Below the pieces are notes generated by a model that made no database searches, was not told the DNA's origin, and saw only the letters and a program-made list of their open reading frames with translations. From Autumnicola patrickiae (lineage in GTDB: Bacteria; Bacteroidota; Bacteroidia; Flavobacteriales; Flavobacteriaceae), in NCBI RefSeq assembly GCF_031846525.1, contig NZ_JAVRHM010000002.1:181309-245308 (forward strand): 64,000 bases of DNA, written 5' to 3'. Below are positions 1-9,397 of the stretch, in pieces. The position numbers and the translations under genes are program-made. Each line of letters opens with the position of its first letter. Within the stretch, counting starts at the first letter, position 1.

Positions 1-633
1 GATAAATCTTACTTCCTTCCTTTTTTCTGACTTTCCATTTGGTAGATTTGATTTGCTTTTCCTGATATTTGGAATATTACTAAATAATGGAAGATAAATC
101 GCTCTATAGCCTAAATCTTTTAAATGTGCCTGATAAAGTTTTGACTGCGTGTGTATAACGGCTGGGCATAAATTTTCTAATAATCTTTTTATGAGGAACC
201 TTTGGAGAATTCCCCAAACATGGAATTTTAATTTACTTCCTTTCTCCATTCCCACCCACAATTCATGGAACATAATCTGCCACTTCCTATTCTTTCCAAT
301 TTCCAATAAGTCCTTACTTAAACCAAAATGAAGACCTCTGTCGTTAAATGAAAATGGCACATATTGTAAACTTAGCCAATCTGGATCCTGAGTATCCACC
401 CATTCTTTTGCTTTATGAATAAAAGGTTCCTTGTAAGGGAGTCTTAGAATTTCAAAATTATTATGCGGTGTACCTCTTTTTTCCTTAACAATTACATCGG
501 TAAAACGATCAGCAATTGCTAAAATGGATATTATGTAGCCTTGCTTTATAAGTTCATTTGCCAATCTCACAGTATAATCCCCTACTCCATCACAGCCTGG
601 TTCCAGGGAGCCACATATAAAAAGAATTTTCAT
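1..633 (-). CDS. Glycosyltransferase, GT4-like, 3'-truncated by window edge
   Basis: An open minus-strand frame starts at ATG 631-633 and stays open for 211 codons to base 1, so the C-terminal part lies outside the window. The N-terminus MKILFICGSLEPGCDGVGDY is the usual start of GT-B fold (GT4-type) glycosyltransferases, in which a glycine-rich loop follows the first beta strand. Later 'FHELWVGM' and 'AVIHTQSKLY' resemble the end of the GT-B N-terminal domain. It is the last visible gene of the minus-strand polysaccharide locus, 48 bases after the carbamoyltransferase, so it probably adds a sugar to the repeat unit. Donor and linkage cannot be told. Confidence 0.75.
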   Translation of the reverse strand, partial: MKILFICGSLEPGCDGVGDYTVRLANELIKQGYIISILAIADRFTDVIVKEKRGTPHNNFEILRLPYKEPFIHKAKEWVDTQDPDWLSLQYVPFSFNDRGLHFGLSKDLLEIGKNRKWQIMFHELWVGMEKGSKLKFHVWGILQRFLIKRLLENLCPAVIHTQSKLYQAHLKDLGYRAIYLPLFSNIPNIRKSKSNLPNGKSEKRKEVRFI

Positions 634-681
634 TATTTACTCTATACAGAAATTAGGAGACTCTTCAAACAATTTTATGTG

Positions 682-2349
682 CTATGGCTTCTTTTTCACT
701 TTATAATTCCCGAGGTAAAGTATATCTAAACCGGAAGTAAAGAAAGTCTGAACTGCATCTGATGGATGACATACATTGGGCTCTCCCTTTAAATTGAAAG
801 AAGTATTCATTACTACGGGTAAACCTGTAATTATATAAAATTCATTTATTAAATTCCAATAACGAAGATTTATATCTTTATCTACTGTTTGCGGCCTCAG
901 AGTGCCATCCACATGAACAACAGCAGGTATTTTTTCGGCGTAATCTTCACTTACATAGTCTGTCAAAATCATATAAGGTGAAGATTTTATATTTTTTAAA
1001 ACATTTTCCGCCTCTTCTTTTAATAAGGATGGTGCAAAGGGTCTCCAACTTTCGCGGTACTTAACGACCTCATTTACCTTATCCTTCATCTTGGCAGTAC
1101 CTGGATTTGAAACAATAGAACGATTTCCTAATGCCCTCGGACCAAATTCATCTCTCCCCTGAAACCATCCGATTATTTTTTCCTTAGCTAATTCTGAAGC
1201 TGCATCTTTTTCAACTTCATCAATAAATTGGTAATCAAGATGATATTTATCCAGCACTTCTTTAATCTCATCGTTCGTAAATTCTTTTCCGAGGTATGGG
1301 TAAAATTGTTCTTTTTTTATAGTGTTATTTAAATGGAATGGATATAATGCAGCTCCAATAGCAGTACCATCATCTGTTGCTGCGGGTTGTATAAAAAATT
1401 CTTCTAATTGTAATTCCCTCATTAAGTAGCCATTAGCCTTGCAATTTAAACCTACCCCTCCCGCCATTCCAATGGACTTGATGCTGTAAAGATTGGTATA
1501 ATACTTTACGAATTTGAGGATTGTTTGTTCATAGTGATATTGGGCAGAATGAGCCAGATCTTTAATGTCTTCGTCATTAATAGCTACTTCATCAGATTCT
1601 GGTCTTTGAATAACCTTACCATTTAAAGCCAGTTGTTCTACGTTTAAAAGTGTTTTATGATTAACAGTATGAGAACCAGAAGTTGAAGCAATTAAATGAC
1701 TCAAATCAAAAGATTTTTTTCCAAATGGCGCTAAGCCCATCACTTTCCATTCATCAGAATATTTTCTAAAACCACACATGGAAGTCATTTCGGCATAATA
1801 TAAACCTAATGAATTAGGGAAATTAATTCTTTCCAGCACTTCAAGATCAAAACCATTCTTGAGGTATACAGTTGTTGATTCACTAATTCCCCGGCCATCA
1901 ACAATAAAAATCAGGGACTTTTCACTTTCTAAAAAAGGAACTACACTCCAGGCATGAGCAAAATGATGATCCAGATGAGTTATTTTCTTTGGTTTAAGTT
2001 GATAAGATTCTATATATCTCTTAACGTTTCTGGAAGTAAGACTGCGATAATAGTTTAAAGCCTGTCTTGGAAAACTTTCTTTAAGCGCTCCTGTGAAATT
2101 TAATTTTATGCTTGTAGCAAAATGTTTATTTAGTTCTGGCCATCCAAATACCATTTCATCTACTTCTTCTATTTTTATTCCTTCAAAGTCCAGGCAGGCT
2201 TGAATAGCCTTTATAGGAAATGAGGAATCCTGTTTTCTCCTTGTTAATCTTTCTTCTGCAATTGCAAATTTTAAACTGCCGTCTACGGCTATAGCAGCTG
2301 AAGAGTCATGTCCAGGCCCTCCAATGTAGTTAATACCAATTGTAATCAT
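682..2349 (-). CDS. O-carbamoyltransferase, NodU/CmcH family
   Basis: A 555-residue protein with full-length architecture of the carbamoyltransferase family: an N-terminal ASKHA-like domain and a C-terminal YrdC-like region. Visible motifs are 'DHHFAHAWSVV' near residue 128 (metal-binding histidines), 'GGVGLNCKANG' near 290, 'ATDDGTAIGAAL' near 325 and 'FGPRALGNRSI' near 405. The family transfers a carbamoyl group from carbamoyl phosphate, through carbamoyl-AMP, to a hydroxyl of a sugar or antibiotic. Between glycosyltransferase genes in a capsule locus, its substrate is probably a sugar of the polymer or its lipid-linked precursor. The acceptor is inferred from context only. Confidence 0.9.
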   Translation of the reverse strand: MITIGINYIGGPGHDSSAAIAVDGSLKFAIAEERLTRRKQDSSFPIKAIQACLDFEGIKIEEVDEMVFGWPELNKHFATSIKLNFTGALKESFPRQALNYYRSLTSRNVKRYIESYQLKPKKITHLDHHFAHAWSVVPFLESEKSLIFIVDGRGISESTTVYLKNGFDLEVLERINFPNSLGLYYAEMTSMCGFRKYSDEWKVMGLAPFGKKSFDLSHLIASTSGSHTVNHKTLLNVEQLALNGKVIQRPESDEVAINDEDIKDLAHSAQYHYEQTILKFVKYYTNLYSIKSIGMAGGVGLNCKANGYLMRELQLEEFFIQPAATDDGTAIGAALYPFHLNNTIKKEQFYPYLGKEFTNDEIKEVLDKYHLDYQFIDEVEKDAASELAKEKIIGWFQGRDEFGPRALGNRSIVSNPGTAKMKDKVNEVVKYRESWRPFAPSLLKEEAENVLKNIKSSPYMILTDYVSEDYAEKIPAVVHVDGTLRPQTVDKDINLRYWNLINEFYIITGLPVVMNTSFNLKGEPNVCHPSDAVQTFFTSGLDILYLGNYKVKKKP

Positions 2350-2363
2350 TATTAATTATTTAA

Positions 2364-3386
2364 TCAATGGTTAGTTTTAAATGAAAATTTATTAAATCTT
2401 TTGGTAAGTTGCCATGTCCTGTCTAGTGATTTGATAGACATTTGCAACAATTTGCTAAATGGAAAAAAAGGACGTTTTATTTCTTCTTTTGAAAAATCAC
2501 CTAACTCAGGTTGACTAGTTGTTTGTCTAAAAGTCTCCCAGTCAAAATTCCAAATATCGTCCAATAAAAATCTTCTTGGACCATAATGTAGTAGCAGTTT
2601 CAGAGCCTCATAATCATACCAGTAATAATCCTCCTCTGGTGTTAAATGCATTTCAATTCCATTTTCTTCCCACTTTTTTAGCCATTCTTTTGGTGTAGAT
2701 TCAATGTAGTCCCCTATTTCCAGGATATCGATTTCACTGTTATACATCCTTAACCTCCTTCTCAAATTCCTGGAATTTTTTATATTTTCTAAAATTGAAT
2801 AAAAACGCAGCTTAGACTTAAATGCACTTAAACGTGTAGTGTTATAGTGAAGAAATTTAATTTCATTGAGATAAAGAGTTGAGGCATTTTCAGGATTTGG
2901 AATACGAACACTATGAATTTCTGAAGGTTCATGTTCAGCTCCATCATCTATGTATCCCAAAGGCCACCCCCCTCCATTAAAACGAATTACTTTAGACGTA
3001 TTTTTATAGAAAGAAGGTTTTTCAAAATACAGAACGGTTCCTGGCTTCCCGTTTACCATATTTTCCCAATTCTCAGTTTGCATGGCATTTGCTGCTAAAA
3101 TCTCATCTGCATCGATTGCCAGGAGAATAGTATTAGTGCCATAAAGTTCTCGTGCTTTATTTAAAAGTAACAACTGCCTTTCGGCTTCATTAAAATTAGT
3201 ATTCTCGTTATTTATGAGAGTCACCTTTGGGTAATGAGGATAAATCTCCAAAGATCCATCTATCGACTGCTGATCTGCTATTAAAATGGCATCTGCAAAA
3301 ATACTGGTTACTCGTAAAAACCGATGCAATATCCAGGCTTCATTTTTTACTGGAGTTAAAACCACTATTTTTCTATTTGAGTTCAT
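2364..3386 (-). CDS. Glycosyltransferase family 2-like protein
   Basis: The N-terminus 'KIVVLTPVKNEAWIL' and 'ALDADEIL' (a DxD-type metal site) mark a GT-A fold family 2 glycosyltransferase acting in the cytoplasm. The frame is open from 3428, but the ATG at 3386 is preferred: it places the first beta strand four residues in, and a GGAG lies just upstream. If 3428 is used, 14 residues are added and only 4 bases separate it from the flippase. The C-terminal part is rich in W, F and charged residues and is not recognised. It lies 14 bases upstream of the carbamoyltransferase, so the two are probably co-transcribed. Confidence 0.8.
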   Translation of the reverse strand: MNSNRKIVVLTPVKNEAWILHRFLRVTSIFADAILIADQQSIDGSLEIYPHYPKVTLINNENTNFNEAERQLLLLNKARELYGTNTILLAIDADEILAANAMQTENWENMVNGKPGTVLYFEKPSFYKNTSKVIRFNGGGWPLGYIDDGAEHEPSEIHSVRIPNPENASTLYLNEIKFLHYNTTRLSAFKSKLRFYSILENIKNSRNLRRRLRMYNSEIDILEIGDYIESTPKEWLKKWEENGIEMHLTPEEDYYWYDYEALKLLLHYGPRRFLLDDIWNFDWETFRQTTSQPELGDFSKEEIKRPFFPFSKLLQMSIKSLDRTWQLTKRFNKFSFKTNH

Positions 3387-3432
3387 TGCTCCTTCATAAT
3401 TAGTAAAAAGGTGAGAATTTAGAGACAAAATC

Positions 3433-4731
3433 TTATTCTGTAGAAGGTTGTGCTCTTAGCCCTGCCACACTATTAAACAGATGTAATAAAAAATTAATTC
3501 CGGCGGAAAGGATTCCCAAATAAAGAACACCCGTTAATGTGGTAACATCAAATAAAAGAACCCCAAGAACAATACCTGCTATATCTGTTGGAATCTCAAG
3601 CATTGGGGTATATTTTATCCATCCTTTACTCAGATTTATGGCATAATTTATACTTAATAATAAGCCTACTGATCCACTGAGGAAGATCAGAAATAATTCA
3701 TGTTCCAAATGTTCATAATTTTCCCCTAATATCCACAAGAAAGGTTCGGGAATAAGAAATACTACCAACAACACCAGAAAGCACAGTAAAACTGTACTAA
3801 CCATAGTAACCACATACATCTTATTTAGCTTTCTTAGATTTTGACACCTACCGAAAGCAGGTGAGTATATATTACCAAAAAGAGCTGTAATGATTGTAAA
3901 TACCAAAGCAAAACGAGATAAGGCTCCTATATCTGCCAATGAACTGGTAGTTCCAAAAATACCGATTAAAAAAATTGAAATTTGTCCTTTAAAGGCAAAG
4001 AAGGCGGAATTGTGCCAGTTTATTTTAATATATTTTAAAAGAATCTTTTGGTAACCCTTGTCCACGTCAACAGATTCAGAAATGCCAGTTATTTCCCCTT
4101 TTTTTTTTACGTAGATGTATGAGATCCATGCTGACAAACTTGTAATTAGGAAAATAGCCCCAATTATAAAACTGGATTTAAGAAATAGCAACAAACTTAT
4201 TATACCAACACATCTTATTACATGCCCTACAAGTTCTGAGACCTGAACAATGGCTATTTGTTTTCGTAGTAAAAGAGCACTTCTTATAAAGGCAGTTTTT
4301 ACTTCAGGAACAACAATTAAGAAAAGGCAAAGCAAGAACCAGCTTATTCTACCTACGCTTATTTCCTGTAAATAAAGAATATAAAACGCATAACCACCAA
4401 CCAGTAAAAATGCCAATACAATAATGTATGGGGAAATAAGATTCGCGGTTTTTACAAGCCTGGACATTTTAACGATATCCTCCCATACTTCTCCTCCAAT
4501 TTTCTTAAATCCAATAAAAATGGCAGAGTTTGAGAGGGGAATCAGCATTCCCTGTATAGTTAATAGAACAGTATAAATAGCATAATCTTCCTTAGAAAGT
4601 TCTCTAACTAAGAAAATACTAATAGAAAATCCTAAAGCTTTTCCTATGAGCTGGGAACCAAAAACCTGTCCAATAGGTTTTAAGGAAGATTTACTAAAAT
4701 ATGGGCCCAAACGGGCGATTAATTTTTCCAA
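3433..4731 (-). CDS. Polysaccharide flippase, Wzx/MATE-like
   Basis: A 432-residue, strongly hydrophobic protein with about 12 likely membrane helices. The N-terminal stretch, where 'IGQVFGSQLIGKALGFSISI' is followed by 'LVRELSKEDYAIYT', is characteristic of the polysaccharide biosynthesis/Wzx family. Such proteins flip undecaprenyl-linked repeat units across the inner membrane. The position between wzc and a glycosyltransferase fits a Wzx/Wzy-type capsule system, but no Wzy polymerase is seen here and it may lie beyond the left edge. No catalytic residues can be pointed to in this family. Confidence 0.85.
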   Translation of the reverse strand: MEKLIARLGPYFSKSSLKPIGQVFGSQLIGKALGFSISIFLVRELSKEDYAIYTVLLTIQGMLIPLSNSAIFIGFKKIGGEVWEDIVKMSRLVKTANLISPYIIVLAFLLVGGYAFYILYLQEISVGRISWFLLCLFLIVVPEVKTAFIRSALLLRKQIAIVQVSELVGHVIRCVGIISLLLFLKSSFIIGAIFLITSLSAWISYIYVKKKGEITGISESVDVDKGYQKILLKYIKINWHNSAFFAFKGQISIFLIGIFGTTSSLADIGALSRFALVFTIITALFGNIYSPAFGRCQNLRKLNKMYVVTMVSTVLLCFLVLLVVFLIPEPFLWILGENYEHLEHELFLIFLSGSVGLLLSINYAINLSKGWIKYTPMLEIPTDIAGIVLGVLLFDVTTLTGVLYLGILSAGINFLLHLFNSVAGLRAQPSTE

Positions 4732-4803
4732 GAAAGGATCTTTTATCAGGCTGGATTTATTTTATTCATCTTCTGAATTACAATTGAATCTATTATTAAA
4801 TAT

Positions 4804-7098
4804 TTACTCATTACCATACCCGTAGGTATCTGCTTTAGAAAATTCCACATCATTTAAAACTACCATAGGATACTTTAATTTTTTGTTTTCATAAATATCC
4901 TGAATAGTGACCAGGCGAGCCTTATTGGAGTAGTTTCTTCTCACTACAAAAATTGTCGAATCGATATGCGGAGCGAGTGCAAATGCATCAGCTACTTTAC
5001 CTACAGGAGCCGAATCGATTAGGACGTAATCATATCTTTCTTTTAATTCATTAAGAAGTTTACCTATTCTTTCACTAAGCATTAATTCCCCGGCATTTGG
5101 TGGAGTTGAACCAGAGTCTATAAAAAAGAGATTTTCCACAGAAGGAGAGGGAACAATTATTTCTTCCAGCTTAGTATCATGATTTATAATATAATCTGTA
5201 ACACCAACTTTATTGGACAAGCCCATATCTTGCATAAGTTTAGGTGCACGTAAATCAAAACTTAAAGCAATAACTTTCTTTCCAGAAATTGCCAGACTTG
5301 TGCCTAAATTAATTGTGAAAAAGGTTTTACCCTCTCCTTTCATATCTGACGTTATTAGTATTATTTTATTAGTCTTCCCTGCAGATATAAACTTTAAATT
5401 AAAACGGATAAGGCGAAAGAGTTCAGCTACAGGTGTCCTGTTCTTTTCTGTGGCAACAATAATTTCTTTGTCATTACTATGAGCTATTTTTCCTAGAACC
5501 GGCACATTCGTTAATCGTTGAATATCATCAACACTCTGAATTTTATCGTCTATATTATCCTTTATATAAACAATAGAAAAAGGTAGGAAAAGACCAAAAA
5601 TTATGGCGCCCAGGTAAATTGAGGTTTTATTGGGACTTACTGGAAAGTTCCCCGACCTTGGCTCATCAATAACACGCGTGTTCGATACAGGGGCAGATAA
5701 GGATAATGCTTCTTCTTCACGTTTTTGCAGGAGATATAAATATAATTCCTGCTTTGTACTTTGTTGCCGATTAATTGCAAGCAACTCCCTTTCTGCAGAA
5801 GGAACATTTCTAATTTGAGATTCCAGACGGTTGGAATTAGCCATAAGGTTTCTTCTTGTTATGATTAAACCGTCCTTTATATTATTCAGATTTTCCAGAA
5901 TATTGTTCCTAAGATCTGATAATTGTTCATCAATTTCTACCACCAATGGATTATCCTCTGGAGTTGTACGAAGAAGACTTCGCTTTTCCAATTGCAATTC
6001 ATTAAACCTGGAAATTAAACCAACTAATGTGGCATCTTGAATATTTAATGAACTTGGTACCAAAGATGCATTCGGCCCTTGTTGTTTTAAGTAATTCTCA
6101 ATTGAGTTAAGAACATCAATCTGGGTTTGGTAATCTGCTAGCTCACTTTTAGCCTGACTTGCTTTTTGAAGATAAATAGCTGCATTAGAATTAACATCTG
6201 TTAAATCATTTTGTTGTTTATATTGCTCCACATTCTTTTCAACACCTGTGAGCTCACTGGTGAGGTGCTGGAGACGATCATCAATCATCTCGATCGTACT
6301 GATTGCCAGACGGTTTTTGTATTCAACTGCTTTTCGGGTATAGACTTCGATTAACTTAGTGACAATATCTTCTCCTCTCTCAGGTATTGGATCCAAAAGA
6401 CTTACAGCGATAAGACTACCTGTTTCATTTACGGGTTCAACTTCAAGTTGTTCACTATAGTACTCAGCGAAGTCCTGAATACTTATAAATTCCATATCAA
6501 TTGTATTTCCAATTTCTGAGGACAGATCATCAAATCTTGAAAGTACAGTAAATGTTCCGTAGGGTTTTAGTATCTCCTGTCCATAAGTATACGTCTTCTT
6601 ATTATCCTTTCCTTCCTCTGTTAACTCAAATCTCTTATTGTCCAGCATAGTAATACTTAGACGCTGGCCATGAGAAAACGGGAGGGAATTATTAATTTCG
6701 ACATATACTGGTAAATCTTTCCCATATACTTCAACTTCATTCACCTTACCTTCAACATAATACCGCACCTGGAGTGATAACTCGCTTAAAGCAACTTCCA
6801 TTAATCCGGCAGAAGTTAAAATCCCTATCTCATCTTCAATATTACGGGATGGTTTAATTAGACCTAATTCCGCAAATGATTCGAATTTTGATGCACCCTC
6901 ACCTTTATCCTTATCTTTTATAAGCAGGGTACTGGTGATTTGATATTGAGGTATTGCTTCGTATCTTAAATACAGAAAAGCAGCACCTATAAAGATTATT
7001 AAGCCCAATAAGAAAATATACCAATACTCCAGATATTTAGAGAGTATTTCCTTTATATCTTTTTCTTCAGCTTTTTGTGAAATATGGTTTGGTTTCAT
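4804..7098 (-). CDS. wzc: Wzc-type chain-length regulator with BY-kinase domain
   Basis: A 764-residue inner-membrane protein. The order is a Wzz domain with a first membrane helix near residues 31-50, a long periplasmic coiled coil (about 260-480), a second helix near 505-527, and a cytoplasmic tyrosine-kinase domain. The kinase P-loop reads 'MKGEGKTF' near residue 585, Walker A' is 'VIALSFDLRAPK', and Walker B is 'YDYVLIDSAPVG'. It pairs with the Wza protein encoded 12 bases upstream to control polymer length and export. The C-terminus ends 'DTYGYGNE', so only two tyrosines remain of the usual cluster. The first acidic position of Walker A' is Ser; related Bacteroidetes proteins also vary there. 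Confidence 0.9.
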   Translation of the reverse strand: MKPNHISQKAEEKDIKEILSKYLEYWYIFLLGLIIFIGAAFLYLRYEAIPQYQITSTLLIKDKDKGEGASKFESFAELGLIKPSRNIEDEIGILTSAGLMEVALSELSLQVRYYVEGKVNEVEVYGKDLPVYVEINNSLPFSHGQRLSITMLDNKRFELTEEGKDNKKTYTYGQEILKPYGTFTVLSRFDDLSSEIGNTIDMEFISIQDFAEYYSEQLEVEPVNETGSLIAVSLLDPIPERGEDIVTKLIEVYTRKAVEYKNRLAISTIEMIDDRLQHLTSELTGVEKNVEQYKQQNDLTDVNSNAAIYLQKASQAKSELADYQTQIDVLNSIENYLKQQGPNASLVPSSLNIQDATLVGLISRFNELQLEKRSLLRTTPEDNPLVVEIDEQLSDLRNNILENLNNIKDGLIITRRNLMANSNRLESQIRNVPSAERELLAINRQQSTKQELYLYLLQKREEEALSLSAPVSNTRVIDEPRSGNFPVSPNKTSIYLGAIIFGLFLPFSIVYIKDNIDDKIQSVDDIQRLTNVPVLGKIAHSNDKEIIVATEKNRTPVAELFRLIRFNLKFISAGKTNKIILITSDMKGEGKTFFTINLGTSLAISGKKVIALSFDLRAPKLMQDMGLSNKVGVTDYIINHDTKLEEIIVPSPSVENLFFIDSGSTPPNAGELMLSERIGKLLNELKERYDYVLIDSAPVGKVADAFALAPHIDSTIFVVRRNYSNKARLVTIQDIYENKKLKYPMVVLNDVEFSKADTYGYGNE

Positions 7099-7110
7099 CT
7101 TTGCTAAGAA

Positions 7111-7875
7111 TTAATTTAAGTTTAAAAGTATGAGTGATGCTGTGGAAATGACTGAAAGAACGAGGGCAATATTGTTTCTGGTCATACTAGCCTGCTCTTT
7201 CTTGGAATTTACTGGCTCTACATACACAACATCGTTTGGCTGTAAATAATAATGAGGTGAATTCAAAACTTCCTTATTATTTAGATTTAATCTAACAATT
7301 CTCCGGACTCCCTCTGTTTCATTAATAACAAGCACATTATCTCTTTTGCCATACACTGTCATGTCCCCAGCCATCCCCAATGCTTCAATTATGCTAATTT
7401 TTTCAGCAGGAACCGAAAATGTTGAAGGATTGTTGACTTCTCCTATAACTGTAATTCTATAATTCAAATACCGAATATTTACTATAGCATTACTTAAATA
7501 CTTCTTTAATGTATCTGTTAATTTTGATTTTAATTCCGGTTTAGTAAGTCCTTTTACGTCAATAGACCCCAATTGAGGAAAATCTATTGTACCATCGCTA
7601 TTTACAAGATATCCCTCGGCTGTACCTACTGCATTATTGGAGTTTCCCAAAGTATTCATTACAGTGCTGCGATTAAATGGTAAATCTGCTTCAGGATTTA
7701 AACTGGTTACAGAAATGCTTAGTAAGTCACCTGGCTGGATAATCACTTCTTTTGCTTCCGAAGAAATTTTCTCAGTATAAATGTCTCCTTCTGCATAATC
7801 GCTGAAGTACACAAGGTTACGGGAACAGGAAAAAAACAGGGGCAGGATAACGAGAAGGAAAATTTTATGTTTCAT
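7111..7875 (-). CDS. wza: Polysaccharide export lipoprotein, Wza-like
   Basis: A 254-residue protein with a lipoprotein signal (hydrophobic stretch, then 'FFSCSRN', lipid-modified Cys about residue 17). A Poly_export domain follows ('IIQPGDLLSISVTSLNPEA' to 'NIRYLNYRITVIGEV') and then an SLBB-like segment ('VPAEKISIIEALGMAG'). A hydrophobic C-terminal helix ('IALVLSVISTASLILLNLN') is typical of Bacteroidetes versions and may cross the outer membrane. It is shorter than E. coli Wza (about 380 residues). It lies directly upstream of wzc, the usual functional pair for capsule export. Confidence 0.9.
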   Translation of the reverse strand: MKHKIFLLVILPLFFSCSRNLVYFSDYAEGDIYTEKISSEAKEVIIQPGDLLSISVTSLNPEADLPFNRSTVMNTLGNSNNAVGTAEGYLVNSDGTIDFPQLGSIDVKGLTKPELKSKLTDTLKKYLSNAIVNIRYLNYRITVIGEVNNPSTFSVPAEKISIIEALGMAGDMTVYGKRDNVLVINETEGVRRIVRLNLNNKEVLNSPHYYLQPNDVVYVEPVNSKKEQASMTRNNIALVLSVISTASLILLNLN

Positions 7876-8008
7876 AAGTAGTTAATTTTGTGTTTGTTAA
7901 ATTAATTGGTTAGTAGTTTACACGGTGATTGCAACTTCTATAGTTATAAGTCTTCTTAAAAATGTACAGGAAGCACATATAGAAGTAAATAATTTATAGG
8001 AAAAAAAG

Positions 8009-9355
8009 TTAATAGGCCTTTTCTTCGCCTTTTAAAGCATTAACTACGGTTTGGTATATAATCATTAGATCTAGTAAAAGTGACCATTTCTCCAGATAAA
8101 AAATATCAAGACGTACGCGGTTAATAATATCTGCTTTTCTTAATATTTCACCCCTGTACCCTTTAATTTGGGCAAGACCGGTTATCCCCGGCTTTACAAA
8201 ATGTCTCACTAAATATTTATCCACCGTTGTACCATATTCTGTTGTATGTTGCTGCATATGTGGACGTGGTCCTACTACGCTCATATGGCCTAAAAAAACA
8301 TCAATAAATTGAGGTAACTCATCCAGACTGGTTTTACGTAGTATCCTGCCAATTCTGGTAACTCTTACGTCATTTCGTGTAGCCATAGAAGTATTTGCAT
8401 CACTACTAACAGTCATTGAACGAAACTTATGACACCAAAAAATTTTGCAATTTACACCATTACGCTTTTGTTTAAAATATAATGGGCCTGGAGATTCTAA
8501 CTTAATAAGCACATATAAAATTGGAGTAATCCACGACAGCAAAAACAGGATGACAAGAGACGAGAAAACAATATCAAAGGCGCGTTTCACAATTCGCGCA
8601 TATTCTCCGTCCATTGGCGACCCCCTCATATTTAAAACAGGAATAGTGTCATACAACTCTATAGACATAGCCCTGGAAAAAATTTCTTTGTTGTCTGGTA
8701 TTATTTTCAGCTTTTTCAAATTGTTATCCGCAAAGGTTATAAGAGTTTTTAATTCCTCCTGCGTTAGCTTCGAAACCATACAATAAATTTCATTAACCTG
8801 ACTATCTATAACATACTGGAAAGAATTTTTAATCTCACCCAGGTATGTTGAACTATTAGAAGCTTCATTGTCAAAATAACCCATATAACGATAACCAAGA
8901 TCTGGCTCATCAAAGACTTTTCTAATCTTCTTTAGGTTCTTATCCCTTCCAATTACTACTACATTCACAAAGTTCCCTCCTTCGAGCCTATATTTTCTCC
9001 TCAACCAGAAAAACAACCACCGGTAAAGCAATAAAAGCAAACAGATGATTAAATATACATTTACCCGATACTGATCCGAATAGACCTGATGGTTTTTAAA
9101 AGCAAACAATGCAAAATATGCCAGACCGAAAATGATGTATAATTGCAGCATCTTCATGAAATTTGTCATAAATCGCTCTTTTCTAGCAGTGGGATAAAAA
9201 TCCAAACTGTAAGTAATCAATAACCACGAAAAATTATAGTAAAGAATACTATTGAAATCCAGGTAAGTTTCCGGAGTAAAAAAATACAAACAGCTATTTA
9301 TTATTACCAAATGAATAAAAATAGACAAAGGAATAATTAAGACTGACTTTTGCAT
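8009..9355 (-). CDS. Undecaprenyl-phosphate glycosylphosphotransferase (WcaJ/WbaP type)
   Basis: A 448-residue membrane enzyme with four or five N-terminal helices (to about residue 120), a central nucleotide-binding-like domain, one more helix near 265-285, and the bacterial sugar-transferase domain. Conserved pieces of that domain are 'KRAFDIVFSSLVI', 'FKQKRNG', 'LDELPQFIDVFLG', 'MSVVGPRPH' and 'VKPGITGLAQIKGYRGE'. The family moves a hexose-1-phosphate from a nucleotide sugar to undecaprenyl phosphate, the first step of repeat-unit assembly. Whether glucose, galactose or another sugar is used cannot be read from the sequence. Confidence 0.92.
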   Translation of the reverse strand: MQKSVLIIPLSIFIHLVIINSCLYFFTPETYLDFNSILYYNFSWLLITYSLDFYPTARKERFMTNFMKMLQLYIIFGLAYFALFAFKNHQVYSDQYRVNVYLIICLLLLLYRWLFFWLRRKYRLEGGNFVNVVVIGRDKNLKKIRKVFDEPDLGYRYMGYFDNEASNSSTYLGEIKNSFQYVIDSQVNEIYCMVSKLTQEELKTLITFADNNLKKLKIIPDNKEIFSRAMSIELYDTIPVLNMRGSPMDGEYARIVKRAFDIVFSSLVILFLLSWITPILYVLIKLESPGPLYFKQKRNGVNCKIFWCHKFRSMTVSSDANTSMATRNDVRVTRIGRILRKTSLDELPQFIDVFLGHMSVVGPRPHMQQHTTEYGTTVDKYLVRHFVKPGITGLAQIKGYRGEILRKADIINRVRLDIFYLEKWSLLLDLMIIYQTVVNALKGEEKAY

Positions 9356-9397
9356 TTTAAAAAATTTTACAATAGGTGCAGAGATAGCCTTTTACGA

